From positions 333,342,482 through 333,406,481 of the forward strand of contig CM054057.1 of the NCBI GenBank assembly GCA_028641055.1: a stretch of DNA of 64,000 nt, written 5' to 3'. Both the position numbers and the translations under genes were made by a program. Below, in pieces: positions 10,880 through 21,844 of this stretch. Under the pieces are notes generated by a model. That model was not told the origin of the DNA. It saw nothing but the letters and a program-made list of their open reading frames with translations, and ran no database searches. Numbering within the stretch: position 1 is the stretch's first letter; every line of letters starts with the position of its first letter. The DNA comes from Alopecurus myosuroides. Taxonomy: Eukaryota; Streptophyta; Magnoliopsida; Poales; Poaceae.

Positions 10880-11930
10880 CGAGCGTCTTCCTCCGGCGTA
10901 GGATCCAGCCTCTTCAAGAGAGGCCATCGACTATGTGGGAGTACCAGGGCGTTCAAGACCCTACCCATGTCTGCCAAGATATCCTCTCGGATGCCGAATT
11001 CGAGAAGATTGCGGCTATCACCAAGCTGAAGGTAGGCGAGCCCTTTGCCACCTGCTCTCTTGAGCCATTCGAGGCTTCGAAGTGCCCTCCAGCCAAGGTA
11101 AGTTTTCTTCTCGTCTCTGTTTTATTCTTTTTGCCATACAAAACTTTATCGACTAAGGTTTCTCTTCTTTCTTATTCTTCTTCTTTCGTAGAGTTTGAAA
11201 GTAGCAACATGCTACCCGCCAGTCTCGTCCGAAGATGCCTCAGACCTCCTAGCGAGCAACGTTGAGGCCCCTGTCGAAACCAGTGTCGCTGAAGCCGACT
11301 CGAGCTCTGAGCACGGCTCTTCGGACGACGCGGAAGAGTCGGGTAGCGATCAGCTCCATCACCGCAAACGCTGCAGGCAGAGGGATGATGAAGCCACTTC
11401 AAAATACAGCTCCTTGGGTGGAGGATCCGGCAAGGCGACTGAGCCTCTCCAGGTGGCACCCCTAAACGTGCTTCCTCCCCTAGGCTTCAAGCCGAATGTC
11501 TCCACCACCTGGAACGTGGACATGCTGGATGATGACGATGATGATGAGTAACTTTTCTCTCGCGTTATCCTTTAGTCGAGAATCCTCTTCTTTTTCCTTA
11601 TGCCTTTGCTTGATTTATTTTTTCCATAGCAGTATTCAAACCATTAGCCCCGGCCAGTACGCTTCTTCTGTTCCTTCTGTGAAGAGAAAAGAAGCGGCTG
11701 CGGGTGAAACTCCAGTTGTCAAGGCCACCCAAAAGTATCTGAGTCCAGCACCGGTAGCTGTGGCTCCAGATTACAGGTTGCCCAGCTTCGCGGGTGGCGC
11801 CTCGGCGATTAAAGAAGTTTCGGGTAGCTCGGCGGATCCTCTGTTCACCGCCCAAGGCCAGGTAAATCTTGTCGCCTCTACTGTATCTTCTGCTTCGTTT
11901 TGATCATGATTTCTATCGGGTGCACGACAG

Positions 11931-11956
11931 TGCTCCCGATGGGAGTAGCCCCCGAG
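11931..11956 (+). repeat. Hairpin-bearing motif, copy 1
   Basis: The 26-base motif begins tgctcccgatgggag and ends tagcccccgag. It contains the perfect inverted repeat ctccc-gat-gggag. It lies in an intron of the antisense gene and is preceded by tatcgggtgcacgacag. Confidence 0.7.
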
Positions 11957-12045
11957 TCCGTGGTTAATCGCTTGCGATTGGCCGCGGTCTCAAGTTTAAG
12001 CTTTTTCCTTTCTTACTTTTCTTGATTTTATCGGGTGCACGGCAG

Positions 12046-12071
12046 TGCTCCCGATGGGAGTAGCCCCCGAG
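12046..12071 (+). repeat. Hairpin-bearing motif, copy 2
   Basis: It is identical to copy 1 and lies in the same intron. The preceding tatcgggtgcacggcag is also shared, so the duplicated unit is longer than the hairpin. Confidence 0.7.
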
Positions 12072-13246
12072 GCTATACTCGACTGTGTACAGTCGTGAAT
12101 TGGCTCAAGAGATTTTACCCATAACTCGAACTTTTGTCTCATGCTTTTGCAGTCTCTTCTTGACTCCCTTGCTGCCATCGGTCGCCGAGTGCTCTTGGTT
12201 GAGGCGGATTGCGTTTCCCGTCAGGTGGATCGTGATCGACTCATCGAGGACGGCCAGGCTCTCCAAGGTAGGTTAACCCGCTCCATTTTACTGTTTTCCA
12301 TTGATCATGAAAATTTGCTTAAGCTTTATTCGTTGCTCTATAGATCAAGTCAACCTCCTAAGGGACGAGAAAGATGAAGCTGTCGCTCCGGTGAAAACCC
12401 TTGAGGCCGAGTTGGAGTCCACCCGAAAGGAGCTGGAGTCCTCTCTCAAGCATTCGGCTGATTTTGAGGGGAAACTCGCCGAGGCCCAAGAGGCGTTGAA
12501 GCAATTGGAAAAGGCTGGCGCCAAACATGATAACGATCTTGTTAGCATCATCCGCCCTCTGGCCCAGCAATTTGCGGGTAAGCCACACTTGACTGTTCTT
12601 CCGTTGCAATGCACTTTAATTGGCTATCTCGCAAATTTACGATGTCCTTTTATAGATGTCCTTGGCGTTGCACTGGCGCTACCTGGGAGCCAAAGATTGG
12701 ACGCCCTGATAGATTCCTGCGCCTAGCTCCAGAAGCACGCGAGTGGGATCTTTTCCCTCGTTGGTGAAGCCACCCGAGTGTTGAGGCAGTTCCACGAGCG
12801 CCTGCTGGTGGATGTGGCGGTTCCGCCAACGATGGGCGGCCTTCTGAAAGTGTTCATGGACGATGAAAACCTTCTCGAGGCCTATTCAGTCGCCCAGTCT
12901 GAGTGCGGATCTAGGATGGCTACCCAATTCGCGCTGGCGCACAAAGTCACAGACTCGGATAAGGTGTTCTCGAGCCTTCCCTACGACGCCACGGGCAAAA
13001 AGGTAGCGCTTCGTCCCTTTGGCGCTCAGGCTGAAGCCCTTGCGAAGAGGCTTTCTGAAGTGCTTGCATGTGCTGGTCGCAAGGGTCAGCCTGCTGCGAG
13101 TGGCAATACTTCTGCAGCTCCTTAGGCTAGTTTAAATTGGTTTTTGGTCTGTCGATGTAATGAACCTTGGGATGTATTCCCGTATTTGCTTAATCGAAAT
13201 GTTCATTGAAATCTTCAGTGTCCGATTGTTGTGTTTCACTATTATG

Positions 13247-13272
13247 TGCTCCCGATGGGAGTAGCCCCCGAG
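13247..13272 (+). repeat. Hairpin-bearing motif, copy 3
   Basis: It is identical to copies 1 and 2 and lies between the TAG at 13125 and the next coding block at 13350. Confidence 0.7.
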
Positions 13273-13349
13273 CACCCAATAGATGGGTGGTGTGTTTTGT
13301 CGAGTGGGGTCTTGTTGTTTTCCTGAACTTGCTTCTGCTTCTTTTCCAG

Positions 13350-14157
13350 TTACTTGATCCCAGCGTAGGGTCTTCGAGTGGCTCTACTGCGCAGGTGAAT
13401 TCCCTTGTTGCTGCCACAAGCACATTCGCCTCACTCCATGACCGTGTTGAGGATGGAGAATGCAAACTAAAGGCTTTGCAGGGAGTGACTGATGTGGCTA
13501 AATCAAAGCAGAAACTTGCGGTTGAGCGCGAGCAGTTCATGATGGAGGAGCTGGCTGCCGCTGCAAAAGACATGCTTTGTAAGCCTGCGAGCCCCCTAAC
13601 ACTTTGTTGTTTGCTTCCTTTTCACTTTTGACCCGTTGTGCTGATTTTGTAGTTGTTGAGCCTGACAGTCCTTGTGAAACTCATTGGGTGGATAATCATA
13701 TTGCCCATGAAGCGGGTAGCTTGAAGCCACATGCGAACAATTTCTTGTCTGACCGCAGTCGAGGCTTTATTTTGGCCACCTTAAGTATCGGGCTGGCCAG
13801 GCGAAGATTCTTGTTGAAGCTTGTCGCGAAGCCCTGACTTCTGTGCACAAGACTTTCTATCCACTGGGTACAGTTCCAGAAGGTTTGAGTAATCTGCTAA
13901 GGATCTTTGGTCGAGTAGGAGAAGTGCGCGAGTGTGTCCGCCAGCAGCTTATCTGTGGATCTCAAGTAGCGCTCGCTTTTGTTCGAGTGTGGCACCCCGA
14001 GATCAATTTTAACTCTGTGGCTAGGCTTCCTGATACTCCAGTCGATTTTTCTCCTCATTATGTAGTCGTTCATCCTGCAGCGGAGGAGATCATTCGACTG
14101 ACTTCTGAGGAGGTTGATCGGATGCTTGTCGAGACGACTGCTCGTCGCCACATGTAA
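13350..14157 (+). pseudogene. Second antisense coding block of the outer Tat element (coiled-coil plus C-terminal domain)
   Basis: Two exon-like blocks can be seen. Block 13350-13578 (LLDPSVGSSSGSTAQVNSLV, then Lys/Glu-rich coiled coil) starts after ttttccag and ends at a GT. Block 13653-14157 starts after gattttgtag. The second block has a frame break near 13838. It then reads MHKTFYPLGTVPEGLSNLL and SQVALAFVRVWHPEINF to TAA at 14155-14157. The layout resembles the end of the gene just upstream, but the sequences are only loosely similar. It may be the tail of a second extra gene or later exons of the same one. No start codon or TATA box is evident, and function is unknown. Confidence 0.5.
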
Positions 14158-14491
14158 TTATAGGATGTAGATATCCTGTATTCTGATTGTTATGTCTTTG
14201 AAGGCGTAGCCTTGTAAACTCTCTATAGTTCACTCGATGTATTTTTAAGGTGTTTATAAGGTGTGTACCTTGTTGAACCTTGTGTTCTGAGATGATAATT
14301 TTTTAAGCTGGTTTGGCGTAGCCCCCATGTGTTCGGGGTGTATACATGTTGTTTATAGCATGTACACAATCGAAGATTGCGAATAGCTATGGTTGGGAAA
14401 CCATGTTTTTATTGATATGGCTGAGAAGCCATGTGTTTGATCGAGCTACAGAGTGGCTAGTAGAGTCTTATTTCTTGCGAGTAGAATAATC
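14158..14491. other. Convergent 3' spacer between antisense genes and pol
   Basis: This AT-rich noncoding sequence sits between the plus-strand stop at 14157 and the minus-strand integrase stop at 14492. It must hold both transcripts' 3' ends. No clear terminator motif can be assigned. Confidence 0.5.
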
Positions 14492-15472
14492 CTAAGGGTA
14501 GAATTTGCGGAGATGCGCAACGTTCCACGGGTTGGAGTAGATGCCACCAGTCTTCGGGTTCTTCAATCGGTATGCGCCACCTGGGATAACTTCGTGTATT
14601 ATGAAGGGTCCTTCCCACGGTGGCTCGAGCTTGTGTCCTTCCTTCTGCTTGAGCCGCAGCACCAAATCTCCGACCACGAAAGCTCTGTGGCGTATATGGC
14701 GGCTGTGGTAGTTGCGCAGCGATTGTTGATATACTGCGGATCTTGCGAGTGCAATATCGCGTATCTCATCTAGTGCGTCCACATCTTCAGCGAGTGCACT
14801 GTTTGAAGTTTCTTCACTGTATGCGACGACTCGTGGAGCGCTGAATTTGACATCTTCGAGAAGGACAGCTTCAGCTCCGTATACCATGAAAAATGGTGTG
14901 TAATTTGTTGATCGATTTGGTGTTGTGCGCAGACTCCATAGTACCGATGGTAATTCTTTGGCCCAGTGCCCTGATGCTGGGCGCAGTCTGTCGAGTAGTC
15001 GTTTCTTCAGGCCAGCGCAAACTAACCCGTTGGATCGTTCGACTTGGCCGATTTTTTGCGGGTGGGCGATCGAAGCGAAGCTGAGGGTAATTCCTTTTTT
15101 CTCGCAGAAGTCCTGCGTTTCCTTAGCCGTGAAGTTGCTCCCATTGTCTGTGATGATGTTGTGTGGTATACCAAACCTGCATACAATGGAGTTGAGGAAT
15201 CTCACAGCGCACTCGGCGTGCGCGGAGGTGACTGGCATGGCTTCTATCCACTTTGTAAATTTGTCCACTGCTACGAGCAGGTGGGTGTATCCGCCAGGCG
15301 TAGATTTGCGCAAGGGTCCTACCATGTCTAGCCCCCATTGAGCAAAAGGTCAGGAGATAGGTATCATGTGGAGCTCGGTGGCGGGGGCGTGTGGCTTGGG
15401 CGCGAATCTTTGGCAAGCATTGCATTTGTCGACTAGGTATTTTGCATCTCTGGCTGCCGTGAGCCAGTAGAA
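14492..15472 (-). pseudogene. Integrase of the outer Tat element
   Basis: The minus frame continues from the RNase H block through two TGA stops (15473-15475 and 15350-15352), both at positions where Trp is expected. The catalytic core shows the first Asp in LDMVGPL, then THLLVAVDKFTKWIEAMP, the second Asp in NIITDNGSNF and the Glu in GQVERSN. A C-terminal region follows (VVGDLVLRLKQKEGHKL, PPWEGPFIIHEV) and ends in LRKFYP at the stop. No chromodomain follows, which is expected for a Tat element. Integrase would join element DNA to the chromosome. Confidence 0.85.
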
Positions 15473-17212
15473 TCATTCCCTGAAAGCTTTGCCCATAATT
15501 ACCTTCAAGTTGGCGTGGTGTCCACAATCTCCTTGGTGTATGTCCCGCAGCAGTTCCTTGCCATCCTCGGGTGCTATGAATCTGTGCAATATTCCTGATA
15601 TGCTCTGTTTGTATAGCTCTCCGTTGAGCACCCGAAAGGTTTTGCTGCGTCGTACTATTTGTCGGGCCTCGCAAACGTCTGCTGGGAGATGTTTGTTGAA
15701 CAAGTAGTCGAGGTATTTCAGCGTCCAGACTGGCTCGATCAGAAAAACTTGTCTTGAAATATTGTGGCTGAGCTCAATGACAGCGATTTGCGGGACGACG
15801 TCCGTCTCCAATGCTGCAGGTGCTCCCGCTGGCTTCTTGACCTTGACTGCACGCTTGATCATTCTCTCGAAGTATATTCCTGGCGGTATGGGTGTGTTTG
15901 TAGACCCGATGTTTGTCAGTTTATCTGCTTCCTCGTTGCTGGACCGCGCGATGTGTTTCAGCTCGCACCCTTTGAAACTTCCCTCAGGTAGATTATACAT
16001 GTCCCAATAGGCGACCGTGTTATCCGCGATAGCGTCGCACTCCTTCATCGTCCGTTGTACGATGAGGTTTGAGTCTCCGTAGATCATCAATCGGGTGGCT
16101 CCGCAAGCGATCGTCATTTTCATGTCGTGAAGGAGGGCCTTGTACTCTGCGTCGTTGTTGGATGCCGGGTCATCGGGTGGGAAGTACAATCTCAGGACGT
16201 ACTGCAACTTGTCTCCCCTGGGGGATATGAGGACAACCCCGGCTCTAGCTCCTTTGTTCCTCTTCGACCCGTCGAAGTACATGATCCAGTTACTCGAGTA
16301 TTCTGGCGGTCCTGGTGTTTGCAGTTCTGTCCACTCGCTTAGGAATTCCACGAGTACCTGTGATTTCACAGAGTTGCGCCCTGCATATATGATGTCCCAT
16401 GCGCCTAGACCGATGCTCCACTTTGCAATTCTTCCGGATGCCATGGGATTGTTCATGATAGTACCGAGTGATGCGTCGTTTAGCACTGTGACGGTATGCT
16501 CTTGGAAGTAGTTCTTGAGTTTTTGAGCCGTGAGTACCACACCATACGCGAGTTTCTGATAATGAGGGTATCGCTGCTTACATGGCGAAAGCACCTCGCT
16601 GATGTAATATATTGGACTTTGGACTCCGTACGCCTTCCCTTCTTCTGGCCGCTCGACTACGATGGCCGTGCTGATGACTTGGTTAGTTGCGGCTAGATAG
16701 AGGTATAAGGGTTCCTTCTCTTGTGGCGTTGCCAGGACGCGCTTGCTCTGCAGTAGTTGCTTCAAATCTAGGAACGCCTTTTTTGCCTCGTGTGTCGATT
16801 CGAACTTATCTGTCTTCTTCAACAGCTTGTAGAAAGGCAATGCTTGCTCGCCTAATCTCGCAATGAATCTGCTCAGGGCGGCTAGTCGTCCTGCGAGCTT
16901 CTGCACACTGCGAAGATTGGTTGGCTCCTTCATTGTCAAGATCGCTTGTATTTTCTCTGGGTTGGCTTCGATTCCTCGAGCGGACACCAGGTACCCAAGA
17001 AGTTGTCCTGCAGAGACGCCGAGAACGCACTTGGTCGGGTTGAGCTTGATCCTGTATGCGTTCAGAGCATCGTATGTTTCTCTAATGTCCTCAAGGAGCT
17101 TGTCCTCAACTCGAGTCTTGATGACGATGTCGTCAATGTACACCTGTATGTTCTTGCCAATGAGCTTGGCGAGGCATTTTTTGCATGTAGCGCTGATATG
17201 TTGCGCCTGCAT
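15473..17212 (-). pseudogene. RT C-terminus, RNase H and second (plant-type) RNase H of the outer Tat element
   Basis: This 579-codon open stretch begins just after a frameshift inside RT near 17200. It contains the RT catalytic box VYIDDIVIKT near its start, LLGYLVSARGIEANPEKIQ, and an RT-coupled RNase H (LYLYLAATNQVISTAIVV, YPHYQKLAYGVVL) in which several acidic residues look weakly conserved. A second RNase H follows with MYFDGSKRNKGARAGVVL, NNDAEYKAL, IYGDSNLIVQ and SSNEEADKL, giving a full Asp-Glu-Asp-Asp set. The second RNase H is a hallmark of the Tat group. The H2C2 zinc-binding start of integrase (GDCGHHANLKVIMGKAF) lies at the end, before TGA 15473. Confidence 0.85.
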
Positions 17213-17606
17213 TTTTTAGCCCGAAGGGAATTGTCGTGTAGTAATAGACATCGTGAGGTGTGATGAATGTTGTCTTTTCCTCATCTTCCTTCTTCATCCT
17301 GATCTGATTATATCCCGAGTAGGCATCTAAGAAGGAGAGACGCTGGCAGCCTGCAGTGGAGTCCACGATCTGGTCGATACGTGGGAGGGGAAAATTATCC
17401 TTGGGGCAGTGTTTGTTCAACGACGTGTAGTCGATGCACACGCGAAGGATGTCAGTGTTTTTCTTTGGGACCAGCACTGGGTTTGCTAACCAGGTGGATA
17501 TCTTTATTTCTCTAATAAACTTTGCTGCGAGTAGTCTGTTTACTTCTTCTCCAAGTGCTTTTTGCTTTGGCTCTGAAAACCGTCGGGTTGTCTGCTTGAT
17601 AGGCAT
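17133..17606 (-). pseudogene. RT N-terminal half of the outer Tat element
   Basis: In a different minus frame from the downstream block, this reads PIKQTTRRFSEPKQKAL, ANPVLVPKKNTDILRVCIDY, PLPRIDQIVDSTAGCQ and FGLKNAGATYQRYMQK. It then falls out of frame near 17200, so a short indel separates it from the catalytic box. Its upstream border (~17606) is not a normal pol junction. Sequence before PIKQTTRR is replaced by the tandem array, and roughly 100 codons of protease-RT linker are missing when compared with the inner element. Confidence 0.85.
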
Positions 17607-18971
17607 CCAATACCCATGACACACTATAACCCACATGGTATGGCATGCCATGGGATTTGGTGGTATTCAGACGATCCAGACTCCAGAGCCCCTCTCCGGA
17701 GAAACCCTAGCCCCGCTGGGAAAACAGACGGAACTGTCGTTATGGCCCCTTTACGTGAGACGGAAGGGGTAGCAAAGTGGAATCAACTGCTTGGCTGTGT
17801 TAGTTTAGGCCCAATGAACACCCAAGACAATGGTAGGGCCCACCTCTTGGAAGGATTCTCCCTGTTTCGTCACATCCGGGAGTTTCGGGCTCTGAGTAGT
17901 CCTTGAACCCGCCAGAGAGAATCCGACGCCGGTGAAGCCATAACACACCGAGTGAGGAAATGTTGGGCATCCAAGACCCATTAAACACTCTAACACACAT
18001 GTTATGTAATACCATGGGATTTGGTGGCATTCAGACGATCCGGAGGCCCCTCTCCGGAGAAACCATAGCCCCGCTAGGCGAAAAGACGGAATTGTCTTTC
18101 TGGCCCCTCTACGTGAGCCGGAAGGGGGTAGCAAAGTGGAACCAACTGCTTTGTTTTGTTATTTTAGGCCCAATGAACACCCAAGACAATGGTAGGGCCC
18201 ACCTCTTGGCAATATTCCCTGAGTTCCGTCAGTTCCGGGAGTTTCGGGCTCTAAGTAGTCCTGGAACCCGCCGGAGAGAATCCAACGCCGGTGAAGCCCT
18301 AACACAGAGAGGTAGAGAGAGAGGGAATCTTGGGCATCCAAGACCCACGACACCCTATAACACACTTGATATGGAATATCATGGGATTCTGTGGAATTCA
18401 GACGATCTGGAGGCCCCTCTACGGAGAAACCATGCATTAGCCCCGCTGGGAAAAAGACGAAACTGCCGTTCTGACCCCTCTAGGTTAGGCGGAAGGCGGT
18501 AGCAAAGTTGAACCAACTTCTTGGTTTTATTAGGTTAGGACCAAGGAACACCCAAAAAATGGTAGGGCCCACCTCTTGGCAAGATTCCCCCAGTTTCGTC
18601 AGATCCGGGAGTTTCATGCTCTAAGTAATCCTGGAACCTGCGAGAGAGAATCTGACGCCGGTGAAGCCCTAACACACACACACACAGAGAGAGTGAATCT
18701 TAGGAATACAAGACCCATGCCACACTCTAACACATGGTATGCCATACCATGGGATTTGGTGGCATTCAGACGATCCGGAGCCCCCTCTCCAGAGAAACCA
18801 TAGCCCCGCTGGGAAAAAGACGGAACTGCCGTTTTGGCCCCTCGACTTGAGCCGGAAAGGGGTAGCAAAGTGGAAAGAATTGCTTGTTTGTGTTAGGTTA
18901 GGCCCAAGGAACACCCAAGAAAATGGTTGGGCCCACCTGTTGGCAAGATTCCCCGAGTTCCATCAGTTTAG
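17607..18971. repeat. Tandem array of a ~367-bp unit (about 3.7 copies) inside pol
   Basis: The anchor ccatgggatt and its variants start at 17648, 18012, 18379 and 18747, giving periods of 364, 367 and 368. Each unit holds a block around ctccggagaaacc, then tagccccgctgggaaaa, tggtagggcccacctcttgg, gggagtttcgggctct and cgacgccggtgaagcc. Next comes a CA/GA microsatellite that varies between units, then a palindromic stretch before the anchor. The array starts abruptly next to RT sequence and ends abruptly next to protease sequence. I do not recognise the unit as a known cereal satellite and see no copy elsewhere in the window. Confidence 0.9.
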
Positions 18972-19652
18972 GGAGTCCGGCATCACGGAATGGTCCGTGG
19001 TTTTTGCTATCTCTTCCAGCTCCTCCTGCGTCCCGAAGGATTTGGCGATATCGTTGAACTCGATGTCGCACTTGTTGGATTTTTGAAAATCGCCGTCGAT
19101 GGTGATGGTGCCATGTTCCCCAGGTAGCTTGAGCTTCAGGTAGGCGTAGTGTGGTACCGCCATGAATCTGGCGAACGTTGTTCGGCCAAGAATAGCGTGG
19201 TACTGTGAGGGCCAGTCGACTACTTCAAAGTCGAGCAATTCTCGTCTGTAATTGCTTCAGTTGCCGAGCACCACCTCCAAGTTGATTGTTCCGAGTGGGC
19301 GGACTGCCTTCCTTGGTACTATCCCGTGAAAAGATGTCTCTGATTCTGCGAGTCCGTCCAGGTTCCTGTTCATCCCACGGAGTGTGTCCGCGTAAATGAT
19401 GTTGATTCCACTGCCTCCATCCATGAACACTCGGGCAAGTTCGTAGTTGCTAATCTGTGCCTGGATGACGAGCGCGGCGTGTCCTGGCCGAAAGACTCGC
19501 GGGGGATGGTCTTCTTTGGAGAAAATTATCGGTTGGTCAGTCATCTTCAAATACTCGGGTTTGGTCGGTGGAGCTTGGACAACCATGCATATTTGTCGTG
19601 TGTTTGTTTTCTGAGCCCTGCGGGACGGGCAAACTTTCTGTATCATCCCCAA
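18972..19652 (-). pseudogene. Aspartic protease region of the outer Tat element
   Basis: The catalytic loop reads FMDGGSGINIIY near 19380-19430. A later hydrophobic motif, YHAILGRTTFARFMAV, lies near 19160-19200, and a short beta-rich tail (GTITIDGDF) follows. An in-frame TGA lies at 19257-19259 at a position that reads Trp-like in context. The protein then runs straight into the tandem array after HSVMPDS, so the normal linker to RT is absent. The upstream Gag is in the same frame but is separated by TGA at 19656-19658. Confidence 0.83.
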
Positions 19653-19655
19653 AAG

Positions 19656-21844
19656 TCATGCGGGGTTCGGGTACGCGTTTCCTCCCTGGTTTGCGGCGGG
19701 TGGCGCTGGTAGTGCGGCTAGCACCGCGTTTTGGTTTCCTGGTGGAGGCAGGGGTTGCGGAGGGTGGAATCCCTGGTTTCCTCCTACCGGGCGCTGTGGG
19801 TAGCCCTTATTGACCGTCGCTCTGTTTTTCTTCGAGAAGGCCTCGTGTATGTCAAGGAACTTTCGGCAATCCTTGAGAAGGCGAATTGCCTCGGTTTTGC
19901 CAATGCGCTTATTTGTATATAGATGTAGCGTGCAGTAACCATCGAGATCCTCCTCGGGAGTTCTATCTCCTGGATTTGGCTTGCATTCGTGATTTCCACG
20001 ATGCTCGCTGTCGCGATTTCTCGTGAACTCTGCCGCTACCAGTTCTTCTCGATCGTCATGATCGTAATGCTTTCTCTTTTTCTTTCGACCATGACGGTCG
20101 TCTTCGGGTGCTGGCGAATATGCCTTTTCATTGCGCACCGAGTCCTCTCCATTGGCACATCTATCGGCTATAGCCATCAGCTCTCCGATGGTTTTGGGTG
20201 CGGCTCGTCCCAGTTCTTCTCTGAAGGCGGTTCGCCGAGCTCCTTTGGCAAAAGCTTCGACTACGACTTCTTCTGATATGTTTCCCGCCGTATTCCTAAG
20301 TGTAGTCAATCGCTGGATATATTCGCGAGTAGACTCGCCACTCTTCTGCTTGCAAGCTCGCAGCTCCTCGATGGTTGCGGGTCTTTTATATGCCGCCTAG
20401 AAGTTCTTGCAGAAGTCGAAGTTTAGATCGTCCCATGATCCGTAGCATGCCTTCGGTCTTCCTTCGAGCCAGCTGCGCGCTGCTCCTACAATATGTAAGT
20501 TAAGGTACTGCATAGCTGTGGTGTTGTTCCCACGTTGGCATTTTACTACCGTAAGGTAATCCGATAGCCAGGATTGCGGCTCCAGTGAACCGTCGTAGTT
20601 TGGTACTTCCGTAGTAAGCTTAAACCTCCTGGGCATTGGCGCCTCGCGGATGTTGCGAGTGAAGCATAATGCACCGCAAGCCTCTTCGTCAGAAGAGGTG
20701 GATGGGGAACGCGCGCGGTTCCTGTCTGCTCGGGCCTTGTTGACCTTCTTTTGCACGATGTCAGATCGTGCGTTGTATCCAGGCTGGTCACGATCGATCT
20801 CTTTCCATGGCTCCTTGCTACGGTGTCGCGAGCTACGATCTCGATCCCTCGGGCTGCCATCGCTGCTACTCGGGCTATCACCGCGTCGCCGGGCTTCTTT
20901 TCCTCGGGCGCGGCGAGGTCACTTTTCCTTCCTGGGCGATGTACTCCATGTCTGCGGGGTGCTTCTTTGTCTTTCTGTGCAGTCGCTTTCTTGCGGTCGT
21001 AGGCGGCGAGTCTTGCGACTGCCATGCCTATCCCTTTCTGGACTTGCCTGTATTGCTCCACGCGGGGGTCGTTCTCCCCTGGCTGGTTCGTCTGCAGGTA
21101 AGTGGCTACAGCCAGGACTGCAGCGGCAGGAGTCGTTGGGTGTACGTTTCCGTCCTCGTCGATGCGCATAAGGGAGGCTTCGAGTGTTCTACTGATCCCG
21201 GTCGGGGATTCGCCATCCATGATCGCGGTTTTCGAGACATATCTCTTTCTCCCGGGATGGTTTCCTACAGAATGTGCCTTGGAGAGCGCCGCACGGTGCT
21301 GACTTGATTCATCCGCTAGTTTTCTCCGCTCGGCCAGATCTTTGCGAGCTTCTTTGATCAAAGTTGCCGCTCTCACTAGGTGGTAGTGGTATGCGGTCAG
21401 ATCTTCTTGAGGGGCTCCTGCTTCGATCGGCTTGCTTGAGCGGATGGCCGCTTTTGCCCTGTCCCAAGCTTCTCGCGATACGTTGATGGTTGCGCGTTCC
21501 CTAGCACTATCTTCCGTTTCTTCGGGTGGGTCACTCGATCCTACCATGCATACCTGAGCCAGATATGGCTCGTGAGTCCTAGGCGTAGTTTGGAGAGCTT
21601 TCTTGACCCGAGAAGGTTCCTCTGCGGAGAGGGTGTGGAAGTTGCGAGTACTGAGGCGGATGGATTCTCCGCTCTTTGCTAAGTCGTGATCCCCGCAGTT
21701 GGGCAGCGAGTCGACAGATCCTGGGCTCGAGATCGATTCAGAGTCTGATCCTTCGAGATCGGTTTGCTCGGGGAAGTGCAAGATTCCCTCTTTGTTAGCG
21801 TAGAACTGGAAGCTCCCGAACGTCAGGGTGACGCTTTTCTCCAA
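19656..21844 (-). pseudogene. Gag of the outer Tat element
   Basis: The N-terminal part (from about 21844) is a long charged region, including AEERRK-type helical segments and Arg-rich stretches. It loses frame near 20765. The capsid-like Gag domain follows in another frame at 20700-20300 (PNYDGSLEPQSWLSDYLTVV, GAARSWLEGRPK), interrupted by TAG at 20397-20399. It then continues with TIEELRACKQKSGESTREYI and GARRTAFREELGR. A Cys/His remnant (YCTLHLYTNKR) and a Pro-rich end (PPQPLPPPGNQ) lead to TGA at 19656-19658. Gag would form the particle shell. I place the start near 21844 only approximately. Confidence 0.78.

Larger units (their letters stand above)
10880..13125 (+). pseudogene. Antisense extra gene of the outer Tat element, remainder (coiled-coil and C-terminal domain)
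   Basis: The frame broken at 1015 resumes with ASVFLRRRIQPLQERPSTMW. Six exon segments can be drawn: 10880-11097, 11192-11547, 11633-11861, 12153-12267, 12344-12577 and 12656-13125. All have GT and AG borders. Segment 2 is acidic and ends in a run of Asp near 11530. Segment 5 is coiled coil (ELESTRKELESSLKHSADFE). The last segment is a globular domain (FMDDENLLEAYSVAQSE) ending at TAG 13123-13125. An in-frame TAG at 12724-12726 breaks the last exon. Together with 263-1015 this makes one gene of the Transposase_28 type, transcribed opposite to the element's gag-pol. Confidence 0.72.

Noticed and set aside
15123..15674. 183-codon minus-strand frame overlapping integrase
   Set aside because: It is out of phase with the integrase catalytic motifs and composed of shadow codons.
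17607..18971. Tandem array considered as a CRISPR array or a promoter tandem
   Set aside because: Units are ~367 bp with no short repeat-spacer alternation, and the setting is a plant retrotransposon.
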